Shown: piece by piece, positions 43,181 to 52,196 of the stretch | How the letters are laid out: every line of letters begins with the position of its first letter | Numbering within the stretch: position 1 is the first letter of the stretch | DNA from: Gramella jeungdoensis | GTDB lineage: Bacteria > Bacteroidota > Bacteroidia > Flavobacteriales > Flavobacteriaceae | NCBI RefSeq assembly: GCF_023805255.1 | Contig: NZ_JAMSCK010000004.1 | Span: 124,001-188,000, forward strand | Direction: 5' to 3' | Length of the DNA: 64,000 nt | The notes under the pieces: model-generated | Seen by the model: the letters and a program-made list of their open reading frames with translations, nothing else | Told to the model about the DNA's origin: nothing | Database searches by the model: none | Translations under genes and position numbers: made by a program

Positions 43181-44059
43181 ATGGCAACCTGGAAAGGAAA
43201 ATCGAGAGGTACGCTTTTAGGCTTCAAGATCTATGTGCAGATAATTAAGAAAACTGGTCTGTATTCAGCATATTTCGTGCTTCTATTTGTTGCAGCCTAT
43301 TTTATCTTTTTTTCTTTTACTTCTACAAAAAGCACCTATTTTTTTTTCAGAAAAAGACTGGGATATTCCCCCATAAATTCGGCCTTGCATGTATACCTGA
43401 GCTATTTTACGTTTGGCCGTATTCAGTTAGACCGCATTGCCATCACCAATGGTTTAAAGCACAAATTCACCTTTGAATTTGACGGGATTGAGCATATAGA
43501 CAATCTCTTAAAACAGAAAAAAGGAGGTGTCTTGTTAACGGCGCATATCGGCAATTTCAACCTGGCTAAACACTTTTTTGACGAAAAACATTCAGATGCG
43601 GTTGTAAATCTTGTGGTTACAGACTTTGAACACAGGCAGATCAAGAATTATCTTGAGTCGGTCACCGGAAAATCTGAAGTCAGGATCATAGTTCTTAAGG
43701 AAGATCTTAGTCACATCTTTAAGATGAAGGAAGCCCTTTCTAGAAACGAACTGTTGGTCTTTGCTGCTGACCGCTACCTGAAACATTCAAAAACATACAA
43801 AGCAGAATTCCTGGGTCAGGTTGTGAAATTTCCTCAGGGACCTTTTAAACTTGCCGCCAGAAATAAAATTCCTGTCTTATTTGTACATTTAATGCGTGAA
43901 AAGAATTTTCACTATCATTTTTATGCCAGACCTTATATTCCCGAGGAATATAAAGCCAGCGAAATTTTAGAGGCTTATCTTGAAGACCTGGAGAGAATGG
44001 TAAAAAAATATCCTCATCAGTGGTATAATTACTACGATTACTGGAATGACTTCAGTTGA
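43181..44059 (+). CDS. LpxL/HtrB-type acyltransferase
   Basis: 292 residues with an N-terminal TM helix and the lysophospholipid-acyltransferase-like core of lipid A acyltransferases: LTAHIGNFNLAKHFF (HxxxN/E-like motif) and FPQGPFKLAARNKIPVLFVHL. Such enzymes accompany aryl-polyene clusters and probably attach the polyene or a fatty acyl chain to a lipid carrier at the inner membrane. The classical HX4D/E motif reads H-IGNF-N here, so the catalytic acid is not obvious. Confidence 0.82.
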   Translation: MATWKGKSRGTLLGFKIYVQIIKKTGLYSAYFVLLFVAAYFIFFSFTSTKSTYFFFRKRLGYSPINSALHVYLSYFTFGRIQLDRIAITNGLKHKFTFEFDGIEHIDNLLKQKKGGVLLTAHIGNFNLAKHFFDEKHSDAVVNLVVTDFEHRQIKNYLESVTGKSEVRIIVLKEDLSHIFKMKEALSRNELLVFAADRYLKHSKTYKAEFLGQVVKFPQGPFKLAARNKIPVLFVHLMREKNFHYHFYARPYIPEEYKASEILEAYLEDLERMVKKYPHQWYNYYDYWNDFS

Positions 44060-44061
44060 TT

Positions 44062-44511
44062 ATGGCAGAAAACCTATTACATCATCCAATAACCTCTTAT
44101 GAGGAAATTATTAAACTTATTCCCCAGAAGGAGCCTTTCGTGTTTGTGGATACCCTTTTTGAATATACCGCGCTTACAGGGGTAACCGGCTTCACGGTAC
44201 CAAATGCTAATGTATTGGTTCATGAGAACAGGCTTTCCGAGAGCGGTTTAATAGAGCACATGGCTCAAAGCATGTCGCTGCACAGGGGGTACCAGGGCTC
44301 TCTTAGCGGACAAACAAAACCGAAAACCGGTTTTATAGGTCTTATCAAAACAGTTGAGATCTTTCATCAGCCTGAAGTAGGAGAGAAGTTGAAAACCTAT
44401 GTTGAAATACTACATGAGATCATGAATGTAACTTCTGTTTCTGCCCGTACCGAAAATGAAAGGGGAGAGGTGATCGCAATTTCTGAAATGAAAACCGTGA
44501 CGGTAGAATGA
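44062..44511 (+). CDS. 3-hydroxyacyl-ACP dehydratase-like hotdog protein
   Basis: 149 residues starting at the ATG at 44062 (a TTG two codons upstream is less likely). The IIKLIPQKEPFVFVDTLFEY start is the FabZ/ApeP-type beginning, with the hot-dog helix GLIEHMAQSMSLHRGY following. It would dehydrate the 3-hydroxyacyl-ACP made by the ketoreductase, leaving trans double bonds. The usual catalytic His-Glu pair is only partly clear. It overlaps the thioesterase start (ATGA). Confidence 0.8.
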   Translation: MAENLLHHPITSYEEIIKLIPQKEPFVFVDTLFEYTALTGVTGFTVPNANVLVHENRLSESGLIEHMAQSMSLHRGYQGSLSGQTKPKTGFIGLIKTVEIFHQPEVGEKLKTYVEILHEIMNVTSVSARTENERGEVIAISEMKTVTVE

Positions 44512-44927
44512 GTGAGAGCATTTTGAAAAGCAGTTTGAAAATGCGCGTTCGCTTTCATGAATGTGATCCCTTGCAGATCGTTTGGCACGGGAATTATCTC
44601 AAATTTTTTGAAGAGGGCCGCGAAGACTTCGGAAAAAAACATAATATCTCTTATCTGGATGCTAAGGAGAACGGCTATTCGATGCCCGTGATTAAATCGG
44701 TTTGTGAGCATAAACTTCCACTTAAATATGGAGATGAATTTGAGGTAGAGACTTCTTTTGTGAATGCAGAAGCCGCAAAGCTCATTTTTCAGTATAAAAT
44801 ATTCTCTTCGGGAAAGCTAATTTGTACCGGGGAAACCATCCAGGTTTTTACCGATAAAAATTCAGAATTAGTGCTTAACAATCCGCCGTTTTTCTTAGAT
44901 TGGAAATCGAAAATGGGATTGATATAA
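44508..44927 (+). CDS. Acyl-CoA/ACP thioesterase, 4HBT hotdog family
   Basis: 139 residues with the 4-hydroxybenzoyl-CoA thioesterase signature MRVRFHECDPLQIVWHGNYLKFFEEGREDFG, containing the catalytic Asp. In pigment clusters the family releases or edits acyl chains. It overlaps the previous gene by 4 bp; the next gene starts directly after its stop codon. Confidence 0.87.
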   Translation: MSESILKSSLKMRVRFHECDPLQIVWHGNYLKFFEEGREDFGKKHNISYLDAKENGYSMPVIKSVCEHKLPLKYGDEFEVETSFVNAEAAKLIFQYKIFSSGKLICTGETIQVFTDKNSELVLNNPPFFLDWKSKMGLI

Positions 44928-46070
44928 ATGAAAAGGAATTACCTCCTAAGTGATTCGATTATTTCTCCATTGGGGTTTGGCACCGTAGAAAACCTTGAGT
45001 CAATACACCGGGGTAGATCGGCCTTAAACTTTCATAAAAATCCCATATTCTCGGAGGATGGCGTATATGCCGGGATTATTCCTGAAAAGATCATCAACGA
45101 AGCTTTTAATCAAATTGGGAATCCTGAACTTTATACTAAACTCGAGAAGCTGATCATCCTTGCTATTCAGGAGGTTTTAAATGAGAATCCCGGTTTAAAG
45201 CTCCAGGATACGGGATTAATAATTTCCACTACCAAAGGCAATATAGACCAACTTGGAAAGAATGAATTTCCAGAAGAAAGGCTTTATCTCTGGAAAATGG
45301 CAGAGGTAATTGCCAGTTTCTTTGGATTCGAAAAAAAACCGGTAGTTGTTTCAAATGCGTGTATCTCGGGCGCTTTGGCAATTAAAACAGCAAATGATCT
45401 GATTTCGGCCGGTAGATTTGCAAAAGTCATAGTGGCCGGTGGAGATCTTGTTTCAGATTTTGTGCTTTCCGGGTTTCAGTCATTTCAGGCGATTAGCCCT
45501 GAACCATGCAGACCTTTCTCTAATGACCGTCAGGGAATAAGCCTAGGCGAAGCTGCTGCGGCGATCCTTATAGGACCAAACGGAAAGGAAAAAGAAAAAA
45601 TTGCCTATGTGGATGCCTGTACAGCCAATGATGCTAATCACATTTCAGGCCCAAGCAGAACAGGAGAGGGGCTTTATTTAAGCATTTCGAGACTGCTTTC
45701 GGCATGTAATATCTTTCCTGAAGAAATAGGATTCTTATCAGCTCACGGCACCGCGACCACATATAATGATGAAATGGAAGCCATTGCCTTTAACCGTACA
45801 GGGCTTGAAAAGATTCCTGTAAATAGTTTTAAAGGTTATTATGGGCATACCTTAGGAACTTCAGCATTGATCGAAACCATTCTCACTAAGCATAGTCTTT
45901 TAAAGAATGAGCTTTTTGCTTCTGTGAATTTCTCGGAATCGGGCGTTTCGAAACCGCTCAATTTAATAAAGCAGCACATCCATAAGGAACTTAAGCTGGC
46001 ACTAAAAACCGCCTCTGGCTTTGGTGGATGCAACCTGGCTATGCTTTTAAAAAAGGAAACCGATGAGTAA
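44928..46070 (+). CDS. Beta-ketoacyl-ACP synthase, elongating
   Basis: 380 residues, thiolase-fold KS with a full triad: Cys in VVSNACISGAL, His in LSAHGTATTYNDE and His in GYYGHTLGTSA. It probably performs decarboxylative condensation of malonyl-ACP in polyene elongation. It resembles FabF-type synthases but is shorter in the N-terminal region. It overlaps the following KS-like gene by 8 bp. It may pair with the KS-like proteins downstream, as active/inactive KS heterodimers occur in aryl-polyene systems. Confidence 0.88.
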   Translation: MKRNYLLSDSIISPLGFGTVENLESIHRGRSALNFHKNPIFSEDGVYAGIIPEKIINEAFNQIGNPELYTKLEKLIILAIQEVLNENPGLKLQDTGLIISTTKGNIDQLGKNEFPEERLYLWKMAEVIASFFGFEKKPVVVSNACISGALAIKTANDLISAGRFAKVIVAGGDLVSDFVLSGFQSFQAISPEPCRPFSNDRQGISLGEAAAAILIGPNGKEKEKIAYVDACTANDANHISGPSRTGEGLYLSISRLLSACNIFPEEIGFLSAHGTATTYNDEMEAIAFNRTGLEKIPVNSFKGYYGHTLGTSALIETILTKHSLLKNELFASVNFSESGVSKPLNLIKQHIHKELKLALKTASGFGGCNLAMLLKKETDE

Positions 46071-46668
46071 GCAGCTATTCATACAGGATTCTGTGATCAT
46101 CCGTAACGGAAAGGTCATTGTGAACGGCAAGATAATTCATGAAACTGATGCTGATCAAAAACTTTCTTCTTTTCTGAAAAGCATTTACAAGAAGCAGAAC
46201 TTCAAATATCCCAAATTCTTTAAAATGGATAGCCTTTCGAAGTTAGGCTATCTGGCCAGTGAAATACTTTTTAAGAATAAAGAACCCGAATCTAAAACTG
46301 CGCTTGTGTTTTCTAATGCAGCCTCAAGCCTGGATACTGATAAAGCCTACGCAGAAACCATGAATGATTTCCCGTCTCCTTCAGTTTTTGTTTATACCTT
46401 GCCAAATATCATGCTCGGGGAAATCAGCATCCGGTTTCAGCTTAGGTCTGAGAATATCTTTCTTATAAATGAAGAATTTGATCCCGGCTATTATATAGAT
46501 TATTCAAAGGTCTTATTTGAGGAAGGAAAGGCCAGTAAGATTGTTTGTGGCTGGGTGGACTTGCACAATAGCGATTATGATGTATTTTTGTGCCAGATTA
46601 GCCCTGGTGAAGGCTATGATTTTAATGAAGAAGAGCTAAAGAAATTATACTTACCTACACATGAGTGA
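46063..46668 (+). CDS. Truncated KS-like protein without catalytic residues
   Basis: 201 residues. The middle (LVFSNAASSLDTDKAYAETM...PSVFVYTLPNIMLGEISIRF) follows the thiolase-fold path of beta-ketoacyl synthase N-terminal halves, but the active-site Cys and both His are missing and the length is half of a KS. Equivalent short genes, often labelled '3-oxoacyl-ACP synthase', occur in flexirubin-type clusters. A structural or partner role is likely. Overlaps of 8 bp on both sides place it in the operon. Confidence 0.7.
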   Translation: MSKQLFIQDSVIIRNGKVIVNGKIIHETDADQKLSSFLKSIYKKQNFKYPKFFKMDSLSKLGYLASEILFKNKEPESKTALVFSNAASSLDTDKAYAETMNDFPSPSVFVYTLPNIMLGEISIRFQLRSENIFLINEEFDPGYYIDYSKVLFEEGKASKIVCGWVDLHNSDYDVFLCQISPGEGYDFNEEELKKLYLPTHE

Positions 46669-46918
46669 TCTGCATACCGAATTAAAAAAAAGCATTATTG
46701 AACAACTTAACCTCGAAGATATGGAGGTTAACGAGATTGAAAATGACGAACCTCTTTTTGGGGATGGTTTGGGCCTGGATAGTATTGATGCACTTGAACT
46801 TATCGTGCTCATGGAAAAGGATTACGGGATCAAGCTTTCAGATCCCCAGCAAGGGAAGGAAGTATTTAACTCTATAAATACTATGGCCGATTTTATCGAG
46901 AAAAACAGAACCAGGTAA
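46661..46918 (+). CDS. Acyl carrier protein
   Basis: 85 residues, four-helix ACP with the phosphopantetheine attachment Ser41 in GLGLDSIDALELI. It holds the growing polyene chain for the KS, KR and dehydratase enzymes of the operon. It is the only ACP seen in the cluster, 3 bp before the second KS gene. It is distinct in sequence from a housekeeping AcpP (GADSLDTVE type). Confidence 0.93.
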   Translation: MSDLHTELKKSIIEQLNLEDMEVNEIENDEPLFGDGLGLDSIDALELIVLMEKDYGIKLSDPQQGKEVFNSINTMADFIEKNRTR

Positions 46919-46921
46919 TTT

Positions 46922-48106
46922 ATGAAAGGTGTCGCCATCACTGGAATGGGAATTATTTCTTCAATTGGGAGAGACCTTGAAGAAACAAGCGATTCTCTGA
47001 AGTCCGGTAGAAGTGGCATTGATAAACCTAACATTTTCCAGACAAAACATTCTAATATTCTGGTTGGGGAGATAAGCTTCTCTAATTCTGAATTAGAGAA
47101 TAACCTTGATCTGGAAATGAATCATACTTTCTCACGTGCCACAATGCTTGGCGCTTATGCAATAAAACAGTTGCTTGTAAATACGGGTCTTAAAGATATT
47201 CCTTCAGAAACCGGGATCATTTCCGGGACCAGTGTAGGAGGGATAGATATGACTGAGCGTTATTTTCACGATTATCCTGAAAATACTGAAAACCGAAGAT
47301 TTATCAGGGCGCAGCACCCGGGGTTCTCTACAGAAATGATCGCTGAATATTTTGGTCTTAAAGGCTTTGTTTCCACTATTAGTACAGCTTGTTCTTCATC
47401 AGCTAACGCTATTATGATGGGAGCCAGGATGATCGAATCCGGTAAACTTAAAAGAGTGATTGTTGGTGGCAGCGACTGTCTTACTAAATTCACTCTGAAT
47501 GGTTTTCACTCTCTGATGATCCTTTCTGAAAATAATTGCAGACCATTTGATCAAGACCGGGACGGACTTAATCTGGGCGAGGCGGCCGCTTATATTTTAC
47601 TGGAAGCTGATGATTGTATTGGTGACAGAAAAGTTTTGGGCAGGGTCACTGGCTACGGGAATGCGAATGATGCTTTTCATCAAACTGCTTCTTCCGAAAA
47701 TGGAGAGGGAGCCTATCTTGCCATTTCTAAAGCCTTGAAAAAAGCCGGAATAAAAAGCCGGGATATAGATTATATCAACGCTCACGGTACTGGTACTAAA
47801 AATAATGATCTTTCTGAAAGTTTTGCTTTTCAACGTGCCTTTGGAGATGAAATCCCACCGTTCAGTTCTACTAAGGCTTATACGGGTCATACCCTTGGAG
47901 CTGCAGGAGCTGTGGAAGCGATTTTTAGCCTGATTTCATTGCAGGAGCAGAAGGTCTTTCCCAATCTGAATTTCAAGTCAGGAATGAAAGAAACCGGATT
48001 ATTCCCTGTAACGAAACCTACGAAAATGAAGATTTCTAACATACTTTCTAATTCGTTTGGTTTCGGCGGAAATTGTACATCCTTAATTTTTCAGAAAGAT
48101 GAATAG
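46922..48106 (+). CDS. Beta-ketoacyl-ACP synthase, FabF-like
   Basis: 394 residues with a full FabF-like triad: Cys in STACSSSANAI, His in NAHGTGTKNND and His in TGHTLGAAGA, plus the C-terminal NSFGFGGNC. It is an active condensing enzyme. The next gene, overlapping by 8 bp, encodes a KS-like protein lacking the Cys, an arrangement like KS/chain-length-factor pairs. Confidence 0.9.
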   Translation: MKGVAITGMGIISSIGRDLEETSDSLKSGRSGIDKPNIFQTKHSNILVGEISFSNSELENNLDLEMNHTFSRATMLGAYAIKQLLVNTGLKDIPSETGIISGTSVGGIDMTERYFHDYPENTENRRFIRAQHPGFSTEMIAEYFGLKGFVSTISTACSSSANAIMMGARMIESGKLKRVIVGGSDCLTKFTLNGFHSLMILSENNCRPFDQDRDGLNLGEAAAYILLEADDCIGDRKVLGRVTGYGNANDAFHQTASSENGEGAYLAISKALKKAGIKSRDIDYINAHGTGTKNNDLSESFAFQRAFGDEIPPFSSTKAYTGHTLGAAGAVEAIFSLISLQEQKVFPNLNFKSGMKETGLFPVTKPTKMKISNILSNSFGFGGNCTSLIFQKDE

Positions 48107-49160
48107 GCTTTATGTAAATGGTATTTCATCCATCTCTCCGCAATCTGAAGATATTTTAGAGACAGGAAATCTTAGGGAATATCAGAGCAATATAATTCCT
48201 GCCCTGAAGCATGATTATAAGTCAATGATACAGCCTATGATGCTTAGGCGAATGTCGAATGCTGTAAAAATGGGCCTGTTCTGCTCAAAAAAAACATTGC
48301 TGGATGCACAGCTTGATATGCCAGATGCCATTATGGTTGGTACCGGCCAGGGGTGTTTGCAGGACACTGAAAAATTCATGGAGGCCATGCTCACTGCAGA
48401 GGAAGGCCTGTTAAGCCCAACATCATTTATCCAGTCTACTCATAATACGGTTGGCGGGCAGATAGCGCTCGATCTTAAGTGTACCGCTTATAACATGACC
48501 TATACACAGAATTCAGTATCATTTGAAAGCGCATTGTTAGATGCCTTGCTTCAGGCGAGAACCGAAAGTGGAACTCAAAACATCCTGGTAGGAGGTGTTG
48601 ACGAGGTCTCTCCGGCTTTTACAGGTTTCCAGGAGCTTGACGGGCAATTGAAGAAGGAACCTGTTAAAAATACCGATCTGTTATGGTCGAAAACCCCAGG
48701 CAGCATTTTTTCAGAGACTGCCTCATTCTTTATGCTTGGTTCACAGGAAACTGAAAATTCTTATGCAGAATTAGTGGATGTTGAAATCATTAACACAGCA
48801 GAAATTCAAAACATTGGTGAAAGAACAGAACGTTTTCTTCAAACTAAAAACCTTACTTCTTCAGCTATTGATATCGTGATCCTGGGTAATAATGGAGATT
48901 CAAGATATGATCCTTTTTACCACGAGTTGCAGGAGAAGCTTTTCGCTGAAACTCTACAGCTGGCATATAAGCATCTGGTTGGCGAGAATAATTCGGTTTC
49001 TGCATATGCTTTCTGGATTGCTTCTAAAATCCTGAAAGAAAATAAAATCCCGGATTTTATTAAATTGAATGATTTAAATTGCAGTAAACCCCGAAGGATC
49101 CTGATTTATAACCAGTATCTCGGAAAGAATCACGGACTAATTCTTTTACAGAAGCTTTGA
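48099..49160 (+). CDS. Chain-length-factor-like KS homologue lacking the catalytic Cys
   Basis: 353 residues of KS fold (IMVGTGQGCLQDTEKFMEAML...SPTSFIQSTHNTVGGQIAL). At the nucleophile position it reads YTQNSVSFESALLD, so no Cys is present, and the His motifs are absent. By analogy with type II PKS CLF and aryl-polyene systems it would dimerise with the upstream KS and set chain length. It overlaps both neighbours. Confidence 0.82.
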   Translation: MNRLYVNGISSISPQSEDILETGNLREYQSNIIPALKHDYKSMIQPMMLRRMSNAVKMGLFCSKKTLLDAQLDMPDAIMVGTGQGCLQDTEKFMEAMLTAEEGLLSPTSFIQSTHNTVGGQIALDLKCTAYNMTYTQNSVSFESALLDALLQARTESGTQNILVGGVDEVSPAFTGFQELDGQLKKEPVKNTDLLWSKTPGSIFSETASFFMLGSQETENSYAELVDVEIINTAEIQNIGERTERFLQTKNLTSSAIDIVILGNNGDSRYDPFYHELQEKLFAETLQLAYKHLVGENNSVSAYAFWIASKILKENKIPDFIKLNDLNCSKPRRILIYNQYLGKNHGLILLQKL

Positions 49161-49927
49161 TCTATAAAATCGTCAATATACTTTTTGGAGGGATATTCAT
49201 GCTTATGCTCTTCCTGTTCCTGATGAATGACTGGCCCTTTTGGCCCTTACCGTTATTAGTGGTTTTATATATCATATTCATTCTTATAGTGTCGACAAAT
49301 GTGCAGTTTAATTTTTTTGTAAAGGCATATAACAAAAATCCCGATTTTCCTGAAAACGCCGTGGCCCTGAGCTTTGATGACGGTCCCGATGATAATACCC
49401 TTAAGATCCTAGATATTCTTGATAAGCATGAGGCAAAGGCAGTGTTTTTCTGTATTGGGAAGAAGATAGAAGAACAGCCTCAGATTTTCCGGGAGATATT
49501 GAAACGTGGTCACATTGTTGGCAATCACACTTATTCTCATACAAGAAGAATGGGATTTCTGAGCAGTAAGTCCATCACAAATGAAATTTTAAAATGTGAT
49601 TATATTGCAAAAGAGATTGGTGGTGTGAAAATGAATCTTTTTCGTCCTCCATTCGGAATTATTAATCCAAAGACTAAAAGGGCCCTACAGAAGACAGGGC
49701 ACAGAGTAATAGGGTGGAACGTCAGGCCATATGACGCGATCACCAAATCTCCGGAAGTGATCATAAATCGAATTACAAAAAAGCTCGAAAAAGGCGACCT
49801 TATTCTCTTACATGATAATATGGAAAAGACTCCCATTATCTTGGAACAATTATTGGTAATTCTAAAGCAGCGAGAATTCGCTATTATAAGACCTGATAAA
49901 TTATTTCGAATCAATGCGTATACTTAA
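49157..49927 (+). CDS. Polysaccharide deacetylase (NodB) family protein
   Basis: 256 residues beginning at TTG, whose TTGA overlaps the upstream stop; an ATG at 49199 is an alternative. Two N-terminal TM helices (about 5-55) are followed by the NodB domain: SFDDGPDD (metal and catalytic Asp), GNHTYSHT (metal His pair), RPPFGIINPKT and the final LLHDN. The catalytic set appears complete. The family removes N- or O-acyl groups; in this operon it may act on a lipid-linked or sugar part of the pigment. Confidence 0.82.
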   Translation: MIYKIVNILFGGIFMLMLFLFLMNDWPFWPLPLLVVLYIIFILIVSTNVQFNFFVKAYNKNPDFPENAVALSFDDGPDDNTLKILDILDKHEAKAVFFCIGKKIEEQPQIFREILKRGHIVGNHTYSHTRRMGFLSSKSITNEILKCDYIAKEIGGVKMNLFRPPFGIINPKTKRALQKTGHRVIGWNVRPYDAITKSPEVIINRITKKLEKGDLILLHDNMEKTPIILEQLLVILKQREFAIIRPDKLFRINAYT

Positions 49928-50537
49928 AATTTGCCTTTTTTTCCTAAGCCTGAACATGATGGCTCAAAACGGTGTTTTGAATAATGCCGAGGAGCATGCA
50001 TTTAAATCCAGGGTGATAGAAAAAGCGAATGGGATTAATAGCTTTTCAGCCGAATTCATGCAGACCAAGCATATGAAAGTAATGGATGAAAGCCCCGAGA
50101 GCCGGGGAAAAGTATATTATAAATCACCAGATCTTTTAAAGTGGGAATATCTCAGGCCTTACGATTATCAGATACTTTTTAAGGACTCCAAGCTCTATAT
50201 CATGGAAGAAGGACAGCTTTCTGAAGTGGACCTATCTTCCAATAAGCTTTTCGAAAAAATGGGAGAACTGGTAGCTGGCAGTGTTAACGGAAAGATCTTA
50301 CAGTCAGATAAAGACTTCACAATTACCTATTACAGGAATAAACAGAATATCAGGGCCCAGATCATCCCCAGGGATAAGAGCCTTAGCGGAATGTTCAAGG
50401 AAATATGGGTTAATTTTAATTCAGATCATCTCATCAATTCGGTGAGGTTAGTAGATCCTTCCGGTGATTATACCGAGATCTTTATGAAAAACATTAAAAT
50501 TAATCAGTCCATACCACCTTCTGTTTTTCAAAACTAA
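49914..50537 (+). CDS. LolA-like outer membrane lipoprotein carrier protein
   Basis: 207 residues with signal peptide (MRILKICLFFLSLNMMAQ). LolA/LolB fold pattern: INSFSAEFMQTKHMKV, SRGKVYYKSPDLLKWEY, YQILFKDSKLYIMEE. Cluster-specific LolA homologues in aryl-polyene loci are thought to ferry the hydrophobic product across the periplasm. It overlaps the deacetylase gene by 14 bp. Confidence 0.85.
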   Translation: MRILKICLFFLSLNMMAQNGVLNNAEEHAFKSRVIEKANGINSFSAEFMQTKHMKVMDESPESRGKVYYKSPDLLKWEYLRPYDYQILFKDSKLYIMEEGQLSEVDLSSNKLFEKMGELVAGSVNGKILQSDKDFTITYYRNKQNIRAQIIPRDKSLSGMFKEIWVNFNSDHLINSVRLVDPSGDYTEIFMKNIKINQSIPPSVFQN

Positions 50538-50562
50538 CTATCTTGTTCTTTAAAGATTTCGC

Positions 50563-50928
50563 ATGATTTTAAAGGACTTTTACGAGGTTTCGCATACCAA
50601 AAAGAATGAAGACCTTCAGCTAACTACCCTGAAGGTCAATAAAGACCATGAGATCTATAATGGTCATTTTCCGGGGAGGCCTGTAACCCCTGGTGTAGTG
50701 CTTATGCAGTTATTCAAGGAAGAGGCTGAAAGGGTTTTCGAGAGTCCGCTTCAACTGGTAAGGGCAGATAACGTTAAATTTATGGCTGTTTTTGACCCTA
50801 CAGATCATGATGAATTAATTCTGGAATCCCAACTTGAACAAAACGGAGATTTTATAAAACTTAAAGGAATAGCTAAGAATAATAAAGGTATAGTATTGAA
50901 GATCAATTCTCTATACAAAGGTCTTTAA
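50563..50928 (+). CDS. FabZ-like 3-hydroxyacyl-ACP dehydratase
   Basis: 121 residues, single hotdog domain with the FabZ/FabA catalytic loop NGHFPGRPVTPGVVLMQLF; the His of GHFPG is the likely catalytic base, and the helix KEEAERVF follows. It is the second dehydratase-type gene of the cluster. It is 25 bp after the LolA gene. The closing stop is followed by a candidate internal promoter. Confidence 0.85.
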   Translation: MILKDFYEVSHTKKNEDLQLTTLKVNKDHEIYNGHFPGRPVTPGVVLMQLFKEEAERVFESPLQLVRADNVKFMAVFDPTDHDELILESQLEQNGDFIKLKGIAKNNKGIVLKINSLYKGL

Positions 50929-50939
50929 TTGTGTTTCTA

Positions 50940-50974
50940 TTGCTATGTTCCTCTCCGAATAAATAATAATTTTG
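50940..50974 (+). promoter_or_regulatory. Candidate internal promoter of the pigment cluster
   Basis: TTG (50940-50942) and TAATTTTG (50967-50974), a perfect TAnnTTTG box, are separated by 24 bp, within one base of the range reported for flavobacteria. The GTG of the GT2-DUF2062 gene lies 16 bp further. Confidence 0.5.
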
Positions 50975-50990
50975 CAGTAAAACTTAGCAG

Positions 50991-52196
50991 GTGAAAAAAG
51001 AACCGGTTTTTCAATCCAGATTCGAAAAGCTTAACTGTTGTGTTATTGTGCCAACCTACAATAATGCACATTCACTCGCGTCTTTTTTGTCAGAACTTAA
51101 ACTGTATACCCATAACATCATTATTGTGAATGATGGGTCTACCGATGAAACTGCCAAAATTCTAAAAGAACATCCCGGCTTACACCATAGATCGCATTCT
51201 CAAAATAAGGGTAAAGGCATGGCACTTAAGACCGGTTTTGGCTTCGCCCAGGAACTGAATTATGATTATGCAATCACAATAGATTCTGATGGGCAGCATT
51301 ATCCTGATGATCTGGACGTTTTTCTGACTGAACTCGAAGCTCGTAAACAGGACGATCCTGAACTTCTACTTGTTGGCGACCGAAATATGGGAAGAGATGG
51401 TATCCCGGGAAAAAGCAGTAAGGGAAATCGATTCTCCAATTTCTGGTTCTTAGTAGTTACCGGTATTGAATTGCATGATACCCAGAGTGGTTACAGGCTT
51501 TACCCTGTAAAACTTATTAATTCACTTAAACTGGTCACCTGGAAATTCGAACTGGAGATTGAGGTTCTGGTGAAAGCAGCCTGGAAAAAGGTAGAAGTGA
51601 AGAATATACCAATCAAGGTTCTATATCAGGAAGGGGAAAGGGTCACTCATTTCAGACCTTTCTGGGATATTGTTAGAATCGTTCTTTTGTATATGTGGTT
51701 TGTGCTGGTGAGTTTCTTCTATATACATCCGCGGAATAAATACCAGGATTTTAAAAATAAAGGGTTCAGAAAATTCTGGAAGGAAGATATTGTAAAGAGT
51801 CAGGAACCACCTCATAAAAAAGCTGCTGCCATCGCATTAGGTGTGTTCATAGGCATTTCACCTTTTTGGGGAATCCATACTTTACTCGTATTCACTCTTG
51901 CCGCGGTATTTCGGTTAAATAAGGTTATAGCCTTTTTATTCTCCAATATAAGCATACCGCCTTTTATTCCCGTAATCGTATATGCAAGTTATCAGGCTGG
52001 CTCCCTTATTTCAGGAAAGGGTTTTGACTGGGAGATGAAGCTTCAAAAATTTGAAACAGGAACTGATGTTTTTATGGGATTATGGCAATATATTACGGGA
52101 AGTTTTGCTCTCGCAATTGTCATGGCCTTTAGTCTCTGGATTGTATTTTATTTTTTATTTTCGGTCTTTAATCAAAAGCAGGTGGTGAAACCTTAA
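50991..52196 (+). CDS. Family 2 glycosyltransferase fused to a DUF2062 membrane domain
   Basis: 401 residues, GTG start. GT2 domain (about 14-235): VIVPTYNNAHSLASFL, IIVNDGSTDET, KGKGMALKTGF, TIDSDGQHYPDDL and DTQSGYRLYP. DUF2062 membrane domain (about 270-395): HKKAAAIALGVFIGISPFWGIHTLLVF. The fusion recurs in Bacteroidetes aryl-polyene loci. It presumably links a sugar or carrier lipid to the product. The next ATG overlaps its stop codon. Confidence 0.85.
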   Translation: MKKEPVFQSRFEKLNCCVIVPTYNNAHSLASFLSELKLYTHNIIIVNDGSTDETAKILKEHPGLHHRSHSQNKGKGMALKTGFGFAQELNYDYAITIDSDGQHYPDDLDVFLTELEARKQDDPELLLVGDRNMGRDGIPGKSSKGNRFSNFWFLVVTGIELHDTQSGYRLYPVKLINSLKLVTWKFELEIEVLVKAAWKKVEVKNIPIKVLYQEGERVTHFRPFWDIVRIVLLYMWFVLVSFFYIHPRNKYQDFKNKGFRKFWKEDIVKSQEPPHKKAAAIALGVFIGISPFWGIHTLLVFTLAAVFRLNKVIAFLFSNISIPPFIPVIVYASYQAGSLISGKGFDWEMKLQKFETGTDVFMGLWQYITGSFALAIVMAFSLWIVFYFLFSVFNQKQVVKP

